Assembly (NCBI RefSeq): GCF_947501665.1
Contig: NZ_CANMWS010000043.1
Coordinates: 1-34,946, forward strand
Direction of reading: 5' to 3'
DNA: 34,946 nucleotides
Source of the DNA: an uncultured Shewanella sp.
GTDB taxonomy: Bacteria > Pseudomonadota > Gammaproteobacteria > Enterobacterales > Shewanellaceae
Of this stretch, positions 7,536 to 16,656 are shown one piece after another; positions within the stretch are counted from its first letter, which is position 1, and every line of letters begins with the position of its first letter. The position numbers were made by a program, and so were the translations under genes. Under the pieces are notes generated by a model. That model was not told the origin of the DNA, did not search any database, and saw only the letters and a program-made list of their open reading frames with translations.

Positions 7536-9935
7536 ATGACATTCAAAAAATCAACTAAAGCAGCGCTGACACTTTCAGCCCTTGCCATTGCGATTTCAGC
7601 AAATGTACATGCGGCACCTTCAGTCGGTCCTGAGCTATTACCCGCTCAATCTCATCAAGCTGATGCGCCTCTACCAAAGCGCTATATCGTTAAATTCAAA
7701 GACAGCGATACGACAACCAATGGCATCAACTCGCTATCAAGTTCATCAAGCATTAATCCTGCTTTTTCACATCACAGTGTACTTAATAGTGTTAAAGCCA
7801 AAGAAATGAAGCGTATAGCACGTCGAAATAGCTATACGGCTAAATTAGATGACGACAGCTTAAAGTCATTACGTTTACGTTCTGATGTTGATTACGTAGA
7901 AGAAGATGTCCCACGTCGTCTATTAAGTGAAACCACACCATGGGGTCAAACTTATGTGGGTGCAACTGTCATCAGTGACTCCCAAGCAGGTAATCGCACC
8001 ATTTGTATCATCGATTCTGGTTATGATGCGAGTCATAGTGATTTAAGTGGTAATAACGCATCGGGTACCAATAATTCAGGTACAGGAAATTGGTATGAAC
8101 CAGGTAATAATAACGCACATGGTACACACGTAGCAGGGACGATTGCAGCTATCGCCAATGGCAGTGGTGTTGTCGGTGTCATGCCAAATCAAAACGTTAA
8201 TATTCATATCATTAAAGTGTTTAATGAAAGTGGCTGGGGTTATACCTCTGATTTAGTTGATGCAGTTGATGACTGTGTATCTAATGGTGCAAACGTGGTC
8301 ACCATGAGTTTAGGTGGCCCATCTTACAGTGCGACAGAAAAAAATGCCTTAGCGGCTCACCAAAACAATGGCGTACTGCTTATCGCCGCTGCGGGTAACG
8401 ATGGTGATAGCACCCATAGCTACCCAGCCTCTTATGATGCAGTCATGTCAGTTGCCTCTGTTGATAGCAACAAAGATCACTCTGATTTCTCACAATATAC
8501 CGACCAAGTTGAAATTTCAGGACCCGGTACCGCAGTACTGTCTACTGTAACACAAGGTGAAGGTGTACTCGCGGATATTACCATTAACGGCCAATCTTAT
8601 TTCGACAGTGGCGTTGTTCCACATAATCGTTACATTCAAGTCAGCGGTAACTATGAACAGCAATTCAATACTGGTAGCGTAACCGATACCTTAAAAGCCT
8701 GTAGCACTGGCAGCACCACTTATAACTGTAGCAGCATGAGCAACAAGATTTGTTTGGTTGAACGTGCATCAGGCTTAAGCGCCAATGCCGCAGAAATCGC
8801 TGCAGCTGAAGCTTGTTACAATGCAGGTGGTAGCGCCGCAATTGTTTACAGTAATTCATCACTGCCTGGACTACAGAATCCATTCTTAGTCGATACTAAT
8901 GATGCAGTCCCTATGGTATCGGTCAGTGTCGATAGAAATACAGGCCTTGCGCTACTGGATCAAGTCGGCTCTCAAACAACCGTTGCAGCGACAGCTGGTG
9001 AAGATTATCAATACTATAATGGCACATCAATGGCGACTCCTCATGTCTCAGGTGTAGCGACATTAGTCTGGAGTAACCACACTGATTGTAGTGCTGAACA
9101 AATTCGTGCCGCACTAAAAGCGACAGCCGAAGATCTTGAAACGGCAGGCCGCGATGACAAAACAGGTTATGGTTTAGTTGATGCTGAAGCGGCCGATGCA
9201 TATCTAGCTCTGTCTTGCGATGGGCCGACTGATGGCGGTGGAAGCGGTGATGATGAGACTCTGACTAACGGTGTCGCTAAAACCAGCCTTTCAGCGTCTA
9301 AAAATGGTGCATTGTACTACAGCATAGATGTGCCAGCAGGGGCAAGTGAATTAAACTTCGCCTTAAGCGGTGGCAGTGGTGATGCAGACTTATATGTTTC
9401 ATTCGGCGCAAACCCGACGACTTCTAGTTACGATTGTCGTTCTTGGAATACAGGTAACACTGAATCATGTGCAATATCTTCAGCACAATCTGGTACTTAT
9501 TATGTCATGGTTCACGGCTATGAAGCCTTTAGTGGTGCAAGCTTAGAAGCTAATTACACCGCAACTGATGATGGTGATAATACTGGCGGACCAGCAACTT
9601 ACTCAAATACCACAAGTTACAGTATTCCAGATAACAGCACCACTGGAGCTTCAAGTTCAATCGAAGCAACTCGTACTGGTGATTCTGGTACCGTCTCTGT
9701 GACGATTGATATCTCACATACTTATATCGGTGATTTAGACGTGAGACTAACGAGCCCAACAGGTCAAGTCGCTGTACTGCATGATAATTCTGGCAGCGGT
9801 ACAGATGATATCAACAAAACTTACTCTGTTGATTATTCAGACGGCGACTCACAAGGTACTTGGACACTAAAAGCAGTTGATAGCGCAAACCAAGATACAG
9901 GTACTATCAATTCTTGGAGTATTAGCTTCGAATAA
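7536..9935 (+). CDS. secreted S8 (subtilisin-like) serine protease with PA, PPC and P domains
   Basis: I choose ATG 7536 (GTGGA upstream at good spacing) over ATG 7521. The 799-residue precursor has a signal peptide (1-26, ending NVHA), an I9 inhibitor propeptide (about 49-125, with RYIVKFKD), and a subtilisin domain with the catalytic triad: Asp160 in IIDSGYD, His195 in AHGTHVAGT, Ser498 in GTSMATPHVSG. A PA-like insertion (about 350-480) sits between His and Ser. The C-terminus carries a PPC domain (about 577-665) and a P/proprotein-convertase domain (about 688-799). It should be exported and process itself; marine bacteria use such enzymes to degrade extracellular protein. Several Cys residues suggest disulfides. 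Confidence 0.93.
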   Translation: MTFKKSTKAALTLSALAIAISANVHAAPSVGPELLPAQSHQADAPLPKRYIVKFKDSDTTTNGINSLSSSSSINPAFSHHSVLNSVKAKEMKRIARRNSYTAKLDDDSLKSLRLRSDVDYVEEDVPRRLLSETTPWGQTYVGATVISDSQAGNRTICIIDSGYDASHSDLSGNNASGTNNSGTGNWYEPGNNNAHGTHVAGTIAAIANGSGVVGVMPNQNVNIHIIKVFNESGWGYTSDLVDAVDDCVSNGANVVTMSLGGPSYSATEKNALAAHQNNGVLLIAAAGNDGDSTHSYPASYDAVMSVASVDSNKDHSDFSQYTDQVEISGPGTAVLSTVTQGEGVLADITINGQSYFDSGVVPHNRYIQVSGNYEQQFNTGSVTDTLKACSTGSTTYNCSSMSNKICLVERASGLSANAAEIAAAEACYNAGGSAAIVYSNSSLPGLQNPFLVDTNDAVPMVSVSVDRNTGLALLDQVGSQTTVAATAGEDYQYYNGTSMATPHVSGVATLVWSNHTDCSAEQIRAALKATAEDLETAGRDDKTGYGLVDAEAADAYLALSCDGPTDGGGSGDDETLTNGVAKTSLSASKNGALYYSIDVPAGASELNFALSGGSGDADLYVSFGANPTTSSYDCRSWNTGNTESCAISSAQSGTYYVMVHGYEAFSGASLEANYTATDDGDNTGGPATYSNTTSYSIPDNSTTGASSSIEATRTGDSGTVSVTIDISHTYIGDLDVRLTSPTGQVAVLHDNSGSGTDDINKTYSVDYSDGDSQGTWTLKAVDSANQDTGTINSWSISFE

Positions 9936-9957
9936 TACATTCAATGCTTAACCCTTC

Positions 9958-9985
9958 AAAAAGGAGACCTCGTGTCTCCTTTTTT
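9958..9985 (+). terminator. intrinsic terminator after the protease gene
   Basis: AGGAGAC (9962-9968) pairs with GTCTCCT (9974-9980) around CTCGT. Six T follow from 9980 and five A precede the stem. This is a classic strong rho-independent terminator. Confidence 0.92.
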
Positions 9986-10091
9986 CATGAGCCCGCACTC
10001 AGCAAAATAAACGCCTTCTAACAAAACAAGCAGCCCTGAATTCAATCTGGTATCATAAGTTCAATAATGATTTTTAGATGACCTATGCTTT

Positions 10092-10409
10092 ATGACCCAA
10101 GTCAATAACCCACTACACGGGATAAAATTAGAAGATCTGCTCAACGACCTTGTCGATCATTACGGATGGGAAGAATTAGGCCAACGTATCGATATACGCT
10201 GCTTTAATCATGATCCCAGTATCAAGTCCAGTCTAAAATTTTTACGAAAAACTCAATGGGCACGTGATAAAGTCGAATACTTGTACTTAAAACTGCATAA
10301 ACTCCCACTTCCGGCGCCCAGAGTCGATACAAGTTCAAGCAAGCAAACAACAAAAAAACCGTTAGCCCAAGCTAATACCGACATTTGGGGGACAACTAAA
10401 AACAACTAA
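10092..10409 (+). CDS. VF530 family DNA-binding protein
   Basis: This 105-residue protein contains a core typical of the VF530 family (formerly DUF2132): NPLHGIKLEDLLNDLVDHYG, WEELGQRIDIRCFNHDPSIK and SSLKFLRKTQWARDKVEYLY. VF530 of Vibrio fischeri has a solved structure and is annotated as DNA-binding; no precise cellular role is established. The last 35 residues are Ser/Lys/Thr-rich and probably disordered. The gene is monocistronic, with terminators on both sides. The ribosome-binding site is weak. Confidence 0.85.
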   Translation: MTQVNNPLHGIKLEDLLNDLVDHYGWEELGQRIDIRCFNHDPSIKSSLKFLRKTQWARDKVEYLYLKLHKLPLPAPRVDTSSSKQTTKKPLAQANTDIWGTTKNN

Positions 10410-10426
10410 GTGATCCCTACAAATGA

Positions 10427-10463
10427 CAGTAAAGGACACTCAATCGCTGAATGTCCTTTACTG
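10427..10463. terminator. bidirectional terminator between convergent genes
   Basis: CAGTAAAGGACA at 10427-10438 pairs with TGTCCTTTACTG at 10452-10463 across a 13-base loop. It lies between the VF530 gene and the oppositely oriented hydrolase gene, three bases from the hydrolase stop, and can serve both. Confidence 0.7.
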
Positions 10464-10465
10464 GC

Positions 10466-12304
10466 TTATGGCGTTGTACAATCATGAATAACATATTGAT
10501 AAGGCCTCACCGCGTAAGAGTGATCAGTCACAGAAGGAGCAATGAGATAGCCCGCAAACTGCCGACCTTTTTTATCGATAAATTGAATGTCATTATTCAG
10601 CATAGGCCGATGACTTGTATTATCAAATAAGCAATAACCTAATGCCCCAGAGACCCCCGCCCACCCGAGGACATTCTTACCGTTTTTAACAATATTCTGA
10701 CCCATTTTATCCTTTTCCACTACTACATGAGTACTGGCGAGGTTATCGGTTTTTTGACTACCAGATAAGCGTACAGCGAGCTGAGTAAATCGCGTTACGA
10801 CATCATGTTTAGGAGTCAGCTTACCTTGTTTATTATAATCAGCATCACTGTTTTTACTTAAAAATCCCGGATAGTGATAACTAGAATAACCTAAATGTTC
10901 ATTATGGTTATAACTACCCGTACGAAAAGTATTGTCGATACGAACGGCAGCACTTTTTTTCTTATCCCAATGTAATCCCTGATCAGCATGCCCCTGTAAA
11001 CTCCAAAAACCTGCAAAGGTACTGAAATTCTCATCAGCCCCAGCTTCAAATTCTGTTAAGAATGCATCATCACATTGATAACTGCACATAAATTCACCCA
11101 CGAAATAAGGTTTTTGGTCCTGCGGAGACTGTAACTTAATCTTATCGGTGTCTAATTTATATAGTGTGTTCATTCCCCAATTTTGATAATAATGATTCGA
11201 TACAATATCAATATTATTGTCCGCCAAGCTGCCAGTTAATTCTGGATTATCAATAACACCAAGATCAACACCGTAACTCCCATCCATTAATAAATGTGGC
11301 GGTGGTGGGGTGGGATTATTTTTATTTTTTACATACTGATTTTTAATAAACTTCGCAATATGACGAGTCCAAAGATTCAAATCAATTAGGCGTTGTTTTT
11401 GTTCTGTAGAAAAACCCTCTTCTTCCGTCTTATTCGCCAACAAGTTACCATTATATCGAGCTGATTCACCTAACTCATTTCCCGTTTCCCAAATAATATT
11501 TTTATATTCGCCAAACTCTCTCGTTAATAATTTAACGTAACTTTTAAATGCATTTCGATATCGTTCTTGAGTATAAAAAGCCGTTATTTTACGTTGATTT
11601 TCAGTCCTAATTTGTTTGTTTTCAGCTTTAGAATGACCATAACAGCGGCTCAATTTAATTGGATCACCATTAATATCACTGCCATAAGACTCATCGACCA
11701 TATCCACAAAGTTTGGGATCCCCCCCAAAAAACACCAAGTATCTATCATAGGAAAAACAACTTGAATCCCTTTTACTTGTAATTTGGCTAACGTTTGCTT
11801 AAGTGCCTCAAATTTGACTTTATCATAATGTATAGCATCGGGGCTATTCACTTTATTTCCCGTTGGATTCTCACTCGTATTTATCGCTTGACTCTTATCA
11901 TAACCCGTTATCTTGGCTGTATCCGTGATATAGCCATTTTCACTGAACCCTCCGCCCACGATTGATGGAGGATATAAACGCACTAAGTTAATACCCATTC
12001 TTTGCAAAGTCTCAATAATATCATCAACTTCAAAAGGTGTCGGGGAGCGAAACTGAGGAATATTGGTTACAGTCGGTGCCGCATCGGTCACGGCCATCAA
12101 AGATGGTACATTTGCTGCCATCAGCTTATTAACAAGCTTTTTAGATTGTCCATCTTTAGAAACTGAATATAAATGACTCGGATCATTATCAGGTCGAATT
12201 AATTGCTCTATAGGTTTGGCAAAAAGAGATGATGAATAGAATAAAATAAAAATCGATATGTTTTTCTTATTAAAAAGAAATAGAACAGAATAAAACCACC
12301 TCAT
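10466..12304 (-). CDS. secreted glycoside hydrolase-like TIM-barrel protein (clan A type)
   Basis: I place the start at the ATG ending at 12304, which has GGGGA just upstream; the frame extends nine codons further. The 612-residue product begins with a hydrophobic signal (cleavage near SSSLFA). The rest suggests a clan-A glycoside hydrolase (GH5-like fold): an early strand GINLVRLYPPS, the acid/base candidate Glu277 in ETGNELGE, an HYYQNW motif, and the nucleophile candidate Glu404 in YFVGEFMCS. A Trp-rich stretch, FAGFWSLQGHADQG, fits a sugar-binding cleft. I cannot name the substrate or the exact family. No carbohydrate-binding module is evident. The neighbours are unrelated, so it appears to act alone outside the cytoplasm. 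Confidence 0.6.
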   Translation of the reverse strand: MRWFYSVLFLFNKKNISIFILFYSSSLFAKPIEQLIRPDNDPSHLYSVSKDGQSKKLVNKLMAANVPSLMAVTDAAPTVTNIPQFRSPTPFEVDDIIETLQRMGINLVRLYPPSIVGGGFSENGYITDTAKITGYDKSQAINTSENPTGNKVNSPDAIHYDKVKFEALKQTLAKLQVKGIQVVFPMIDTWCFLGGIPNFVDMVDESYGSDINGDPIKLSRCYGHSKAENKQIRTENQRKITAFYTQERYRNAFKSYVKLLTREFGEYKNIIWETGNELGESARYNGNLLANKTEEEGFSTEQKQRLIDLNLWTRHIAKFIKNQYVKNKNNPTPPPPHLLMDGSYGVDLGVIDNPELTGSLADNNIDIVSNHYYQNWGMNTLYKLDTDKIKLQSPQDQKPYFVGEFMCSYQCDDAFLTEFEAGADENFSTFAGFWSLQGHADQGLHWDKKKSAAVRIDNTFRTGSYNHNEHLGYSSYHYPGFLSKNSDADYNKQGKLTPKHDVVTRFTQLAVRLSGSQKTDNLASTHVVVEKDKMGQNIVKNGKNVLGWAGVSGALGYCLFDNTSHRPMLNNDIQFIDKKGRQFAGYLIAPSVTDHSYAVRPYQYVIHDCTTP

Positions 12305-12680
12305 AAAATCCCCATAATAAAGTACAATCAATCATAATATTTCTGATTGATTATGAATTTATCATGATTATTGATAAAGTCCTCATTAATTAGTTTCAGC
12401 TATCTATTTCAAATAAAAATTCAAACATATAAAAAACAATACAAAAACTAATATTACTTTACGATTCATTACGCTATAACTATCCATTTTAAAATAAAAA
12501 TAATTATAAAGATAAAAAAATCTTTTTTTTCATCATTTAAATAAATATAAACAATAAAAATAAAAAAACTTAAAATTCAGATACTTAACTTGTTAATAAA
12601 TCAACGTAAAGGAAAGTCACAATGACAATAATAATGAACAAATTAATTTCCATTAATATTATTAATCCACATCAAATAAG
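12305..12680. other. AT-rich gene-free stretch
   Basis: This stretch of nearly 380 bases is extremely AT-rich and presumably holds the promoter of the leftward hydrolase gene. A 50-codon rightward frame from ATG 12622 with a plausible AAAGGAAA site runs into the antisense of ribA; I do not accept it as a gene. Nothing else is visible. Confidence 0.4.
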
Positions 12681-12683
12681 AAA

Positions 12684-12708
12684 CCTAAACCTGCTAAACA
12701 GGTTCAGG
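12684..12708 (-). terminator. intrinsic terminator after ribA
   Basis: On the minus strand CCTGAACCTG pairs with CAGGTTTAGG (one G-T pair) around TTTAG. The stem is followed by TTTCTTATTT. It begins about 10 bases after the ribA stop. Confidence 0.75.
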
Positions 12709-12718
12709 TCATCAATAG

Positions 12719-13333
12719 TTATTCATCCTTGTCTGAAAAATGATATTCAGACATCATATGACCAAGCTGTGTAGACTTTGTTTTTAAGTATTGTTCATTA
12801 TAACGATTTTTCCCCACTTGTAAGGGAAGACGTTCAACAACCTCAATACCTAAGGATTTCATTGCCTTTACTTTACGTGGGTTATTCGTTAGTAATTTAA
12901 CCCTACTGACACCAATCTGCTTCATCATAGGCAAAATCATATTATATTGACGCTGATCAGCATCAAAGCCTAACTGTTCATTTGCTTCGACAGTATTCGC
13001 CCCTTTATCTTGTAATTCATAAGCACGGATTTTATTCAGTAACCCGATCCCTCGCCCTTCTTGACGTAAATACAAAATAAAACCTTGTCCCACTTCAGCA
13101 ATATGCTCCATTGCTGTTTGCAATTGAAAACCACAATCACAACGTAAGCTAAACAAGGCATCACCAGTTAAACACTCGGAATGAATACGGCCTAAAATAG
13201 GGGCGTCAGCATCAAACTCACCCAATGTCAGTGCAACATGCTCTTTATGGGTCTCACTATCTTCAAAACCATGCATATCAAATACCCCCCAAGGTGTGGG
13301 CAGTTTTGACGTTGCGACATACTTAATCGACAT
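12719..13333 (-). CDS. ribA: GTP cyclohydrolase II
   Basis: This 204-residue protein catalyses the first step of riboflavin synthesis, opening GTP to a diaminopyrimidine with release of formate and pyrophosphate. The zinc ligands Cys54, Cys65 and Cys67 stand in ECLTGDALFSLRCDCG. The catalytic loop LRQEGRGIGLLNKI (from about residue 89) and the GTP-binding KLLTNNPRK are intact. The length equals that of stand-alone RibA; there is no RibB fusion. AAGG lies 8 bases before the ATG. It is separate from other riboflavin genes here and ends in its own terminator. Confidence 0.97.
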   Translation of the reverse strand: MSIKYVATSKLPTPWGVFDMHGFEDSETHKEHVALTLGEFDADAPILGRIHSECLTGDALFSLRCDCGFQLQTAMEHIAEVGQGFILYLRQEGRGIGLLNKIRAYELQDKGANTVEANEQLGFDADQRQYNMILPMMKQIGVSRVKLLTNNPRKVKAMKSLGIEVVERLPLQVGKNRYNEQYLKTKSTQLGHMMSEYHFSDKDE

Positions 13334-13468
13334 GAAAAAACCTTAACGATAGCGCTCAATGTTGAGTTCACATACGTCTTAACAAAAAATCCAAACGGCA
13401 ACGACATTGATTCCTTAACACCATTACCGGACTCTACTTACACTCACAATACAGAGTACATAAAATGA

Positions 13469-13825
13469 CTAAAATGCAGCTGGGGCAAATCCTGTCACTT
13501 CTTTTAAACCCATTTCGCGCCCTAATGCCGTCATAGGGTGAACAACCACTAATCCTCTAACAGATTTCTTTAATTTTCCCATATCGGCCTGTTCAGCCGT
13601 CGTTAATACACGATTAAAACGCATGTCTTTTACGTTCTGGCCTGTTTTACCTAATTCACGTGTTTGTTGATTTTTAATACTATTAATACGTTTAGTCAAC
13701 GCATTAACTTCTTGCTTAAATTGTAATACTACGCCGCGATCACCACGCTGCTCAGCCGCGGCTAACTTACGACGTGATTTATCTAACTTATTATTTAAAT
13801 CTTGTAATTCTTGCTTTAAATTCAT
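13469..13825 (-). CDS. yibL: YibL family ribosome-associated protein
   Basis: The 118-residue protein has a charged coiled-coil-like N-terminal half (residues 1-60) and a strongly conserved C-terminus containing EQADMGKLKKSVRGLVVVHP and MTALGREMGL, nearly identical to what I recall of E. coli YibL (DUF2810). E. coli YibL has been found with ribosomes, but its function is unknown. A good AAGG precedes the ATG. It lies downstream of the MarR-type gene and upstream of ribA on the same strand, with gaps over 100 bases, so separate transcription is likely. Confidence 0.9.
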   Translation of the reverse strand: MNLKQELQDLNNKLDKSRRKLAAAEQRGDRGVVLQFKQEVNALTKRINSIKNQQTRELGKTGQNVKDMRFNRVLTTAEQADMGKLKKSVRGLVVVHPMTALGREMGLKEVTGFAPAAF

Positions 13826-13945
13826 TCAATAACCTTCAATCGACATAACTTGTCTTACATTACTTCGCATTATAACAGGATCTGACAAGATGACCTCAGA
13901 TTGTACACTCTTTTATTCATTACCATTAAGGGCTAATGACCCTTA

Positions 13946-14398
13946 TTAGCTTAAATCATTTATCACACCTAAACATAAGTGGCGTAACTGCTCAATATCA
14001 TCAGTAGAAAGGGTCATCTTATCTAGCAACTTTTGCTTCTGTTTTAATGCGTTTTGTTTCATTGATAATCCTTCTTCAGTCAAACTAATTACTTTCTTAC
14101 GCTCATCGTTGGGATTAACACAACGCTTAAGCAATGATTTCAACTCTAGTCTTTTTACGATGGGCGTTAATGTCCCCATATCTAACCGTGTTACCTTAGA
14201 TAAGTCAGTCAAATTGGTTTCACTTTCAAACCAAAGAGATTGCATCACTAAATACTGAGGATAGGTTAAGTCATATTGATCCAATAAGGGCCTATAAGCA
14301 CGGATCAATGCATTACACGCTGTGTATAATGAAAAACATACATTATCAGACAGTTCCTCTGTGCTAGAACCGCCTATTTTTTGACATCCAGTTTTCAC
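13946..14398 (-). CDS. MarR family regulator, OhrR type
   Basis: The 150-residue protein starts at GTG (AAGAAG upstream) and has a winged helix-turn-helix (about 45-115) with the family motif LTYPQYLVMQSLW, a recognition-helix region TLTPIVKRLELKSLL and the wing NPNDERKKVISLT. Cys21 in DNVCFSLYTACNA sits where OhrR proteins carry the peroxide-sensing cysteine, and the Tyr residues of that pocket appear to be present. OhrR represses organic hydroperoxide defence genes until the cysteine is oxidised. No ohr gene is adjacent; instead the divergent neighbour is a CurA-type reductase, the probable target. Cys5 and Cys29 could take part in disulfides. Confidence 0.85.
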   Translation of the reverse strand: MKTGCQKIGGSSTEELSDNVCFSLYTACNALIRAYRPLLDQYDLTYPQYLVMQSLWFESETNLTDLSKVTRLDMGTLTPIVKRLELKSLLKRCVNPNDERKKVISLTEEGLSMKQNALKQKQKLLDKMTLSTDDIEQLRHLCLGVINDLS

Positions 14399-14466
14399 GC
14401 GACACTTCTTATCGTCTCATTAAAATTATTATCATATTACCTTAAATCTACACCCCAAACTAGTTA

Positions 14467-14534
14467 GCGCACAAATAATTTGCACACAGTCTTATTTCGC
14501 GTTATTGTCCATGGACCAATTTGCGCACAAATAA
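14467..14534. promoter_or_regulatory. divergent promoter region with repeated motif, likely MarR operator
   Basis: GCGCACAAATAA occurs twice, at 14467-14478 and 14523-14534, 56 bases apart. Each copy is part of a small inverted repeat: CAAATAATTTG at 14472-14482 and ATTTGCGCACAAAT at 14519-14532. A separate palindrome, GTCCATGGAC, lies at 14507-14516. The 150-base space serves the divergent regulator and reductase genes, so autoregulation is plausible. Confidence 0.5.
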
Positions 14535-14548
14535 AATAAAGGACTCTA

Positions 14549-15550
14549 ATGAATACTCAGCAAATTCAACTGCATTCTCGCCCTGAAGGCTTACCGACTG
14601 AACACAATTTTCAGCTCACTACACATACATTACCCACTATTCAGGCGGGGGAATTTCTTGTTAAAAACCTTTGGATGTCAGTGGATCCTTATATGCGAGG
14701 GCGAATGATGGACAGAAAAAGCTATATTGCCCCTTTTCAAATAGGAAAAGCACTAGAAGGTGGTGCTATTGGTGAAGTTATTGAATCACAACATCCTGAC
14801 TTTCCTGTTGGCTGCAAAGTATCAAGCATGTTGGGTTGGCGCAATCATTTCGTCAGCCAAGGGGAAGATATCACTCGTTTACCTGATGTTGATATCGATC
14901 CCTCACACTTTTTAGGTGCAATAGGCATGCCTGGTATGACAGCTTGGACTGGACTTAACCATATTGCTGCATTACAAAAAGGAGAAACCTTATTTGTCTC
15001 TGCGGCCGCTGGCGCTGTTGGCAGTATTGCTTGTCAATTGGGAAAACTAATGGGCGCAAATGTCATTGCTTCAGTGGGCAGTGATGAAAAAACCGAACAT
15101 TTAAAAACACTCGGTATTGAGCACATCATTAATTACAAAACCTGTGGCGATCTTAACAGGGCATTAGCCGAGGCCGCACCAAAGGGAATCGACGTCTATT
15201 TTGAAAATGTGGGAGGAGAGCATTTATTTGCAGCACTCAATAACATGAAAGATCATGGCCGAATTGCTGTTTGTGGCATGATAGCTCAATACAATGATGC
15301 CACCCCCACCCCAGGCCCCAGTAATTTAGCACAAATTATTGCTAAGAAATTAAAAATAGAGGGATTTATTGTATTTGAACATTGGGCTCATTATCCAGAA
15401 TTCACCACATTAATGGGCCAATGGTTGGCTAAAGGTGATATTCAAGCCGAACAAACTATCTATCATGGACTCAATCAAGCCCCTAATGCATTTCTTGGGC
15501 TATTTGAAGGTAAAAACAAAGGAAAAATGTTAGTTAAATTAGACGACTAA
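14549..15550 (+). CDS. curA: NADP-dependent oxidoreductase of the CurA/YncB (MDR) family
   Basis: The 333-residue protein belongs to the zinc-free medium-chain dehydrogenase/reductases. It shows WMSVDPYMRGRM near residue 45, a GroES-like N-terminal domain, and the nucleotide-binding AAAGAVGSIACQLGKLMGA near 150, followed by the conserved YFENVGGEH and GRIAVCGMIAQYN. Members reduce the C=C bond of enones such as curcumin, 2-alkenals and prostaglandin-like compounds with NADPH; many detoxify lipid peroxidation products. That fits its divergent pairing with an OhrR-type regulator that senses organic peroxides. AAAGGA precedes the ATG at good spacing. The gene symbol is by family resemblance; the true substrate is unknown. 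Confidence 0.88.
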   Translation: MNTQQIQLHSRPEGLPTEHNFQLTTHTLPTIQAGEFLVKNLWMSVDPYMRGRMMDRKSYIAPFQIGKALEGGAIGEVIESQHPDFPVGCKVSSMLGWRNHFVSQGEDITRLPDVDIDPSHFLGAIGMPGMTAWTGLNHIAALQKGETLFVSAAAGAVGSIACQLGKLMGANVIASVGSDEKTEHLKTLGIEHIINYKTCGDLNRALAEAAPKGIDVYFENVGGEHLFAALNNMKDHGRIAVCGMIAQYNDATPTPGPSNLAQIIAKKLKIEGFIVFEHWAHYPEFTTLMGQWLAKGDIQAEQTIYHGLNQAPNAFLGLFEGKNKGKMLVKLDD

Positions 15551-15569
15551 TATATGTTATTGCTAGAGT

Positions 15570-15598
15570 ATGGGTTCCCAAAAATTATAGGAACCCAT
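15570..15598. terminator. hairpin between convergent curA and rssA genes
   Basis: ATGGGTTCC (15570-15578) pairs perfectly with GGAACCCAT (15590-15598). T-runs are weak on the plus strand; the loop is rich in A (T on the minus strand). It probably ends both convergent transcripts. Confidence 0.65.
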
Positions 15599-15604
15599 TG
15601 ATAT

Positions 15605-16582
15605 TTAAACATTATCAATTAAAGTCTTATCACAATAAGGCAATAAAGCCGCTTCGATAAGATGAGCCACATCTTGTACCGCTTGCTCACCTGCAGCAAT
15701 CGCTTCTTCTGCACGATGAAACTCCATCTGCCCAATATCAGCAATTTTAGGAACCACACAAATATCAGGAGGATCACCCATTAACCGCGTGCGTTTATGT
15801 CTCATCTCTAAAATATCAATAGACTGTGACATCACAGCCAGCAAGCTTGGATTGGTGCGACGCGCCATCGCCAGTTTATCGGTTAACTTAGCCACATATT
15901 CCCGGCCTTTACCTAATAAATCCAAAAAACCTTCATCACTGTGCGCTTTCGCTTCAACCACTTCTGCCGATGTGGGTTTTTCACTGGCCATATTAACGGG
16001 TAACCCAGAAATTTTACCTCGGCTTTGGCCATTTAAATCCACCGCAATCACCACATCTACATCCATTGCACGAACAACAGAGACAGGAATGGGATTGACA
16101 ACAGCGCCATCCACTAACCAACGCTCCGCTATTTTCACAGGAGATAACAGACCGGGCATAGAGCATGAAGCCCTCACTGCTTGACGTAAGTCCCCTTCTT
16201 TAAACCAAATTTCTTGTCCAGAATACAGATCTGTCGCCACAGCCGTAAAAGGACGAGACAAATGCTCAATACTCATGTCACCCATCTGACTTTGCCAAGC
16301 ATCAAACACCCGCTCGCCTCCTATAAGCCCTCCTTTGCGCCAACTTAAATCCATCAGACGTAAAACATCCCAACTGGAAAAACCACGTACCCATTTTTCT
16401 AATTCCACAAGATGTTCGCCTGCATAGGCGGCCCCAACCAGTGCGCCAATTGAACAACCTGCTATTTTATTGGGGTGAACCCCCATTTTAGCCAATCCGT
16501 TCAGCACCCCTATGTGAGCCCAACCTTTTGCAGCACCACTGCCTAAAGCAATACCAATATTGACTGATGATGCTAATTTCAT
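15605..16582 (-). CDS. rssA: patatin-like phospholipase family protein (RssA type)
   Basis: The 325-residue protein has a patatin fold: the oxyanion-hole glycine-rich GIALGSGAAKGWAHIGVL at the start, the nucleophile Ser44 in GCSIG, and the catalytic Asp158 in the DGA motif of LVDGAVVNPIPV. It should hydrolyse acyl esters of lipids at the membrane or in the cytoplasm. RssA of E. coli is similar but its role is unclear. I prefer ATG 16582 over a TTG at 16591, because GAGGAGG stands only two bases before the TTG. It follows creA and yegD on the same strand with gaps near 75-80 bases, so an operon is possible. Confidence 0.88.
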   Translation of the reverse strand: MKLASSVNIGIALGSGAAKGWAHIGVLNGLAKMGVHPNKIAGCSIGALVGAAYAGEHLVELEKWVRGFSSWDVLRLMDLSWRKGGLIGGERVFDAWQSQMGDMSIEHLSRPFTAVATDLYSGQEIWFKEGDLRQAVRASCSMPGLLSPVKIAERWLVDGAVVNPIPVSVVRAMDVDVVIAVDLNGQSRGKISGLPVNMASEKPTSAEVVEAKAHSDEGFLDLLGKGREYVAKLTDKLAMARRTNPSLLAVMSQSIDILEMRHKRTRLMGDPPDICVVPKIADIGQMEFHRAEEAIAAGEQAVQDVAHLIEAALLPYCDKTLIDNV

Positions 16583-16656
16583 AAAATGCAATGCCTCCTC
16601 GATAACTGAGTGAACGGCCTAACAAACACGGTGTTAACCTTTACTGTTTGCTTAAT

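Noticed and set aside
8665..9201. Minus-strand frames inside the protease gene
   Set aside because: They are antisense to a gene with a complete catalytic triad and recognisable domains, and they encode no recognisable protein.
12622..12771. 50-codon plus-strand frame with a plausible ribosome-binding site
   Set aside because: It crosses the ribA terminator hairpin and runs into the antisense of ribA; its composition is that of AT-rich noncoding DNA.
13928..13943. AAGGG/CCCTT hairpin just after the MarR-type gene
   Set aside because: The stem is short and no T-run follows on the minus strand, so I do not call it a terminator.
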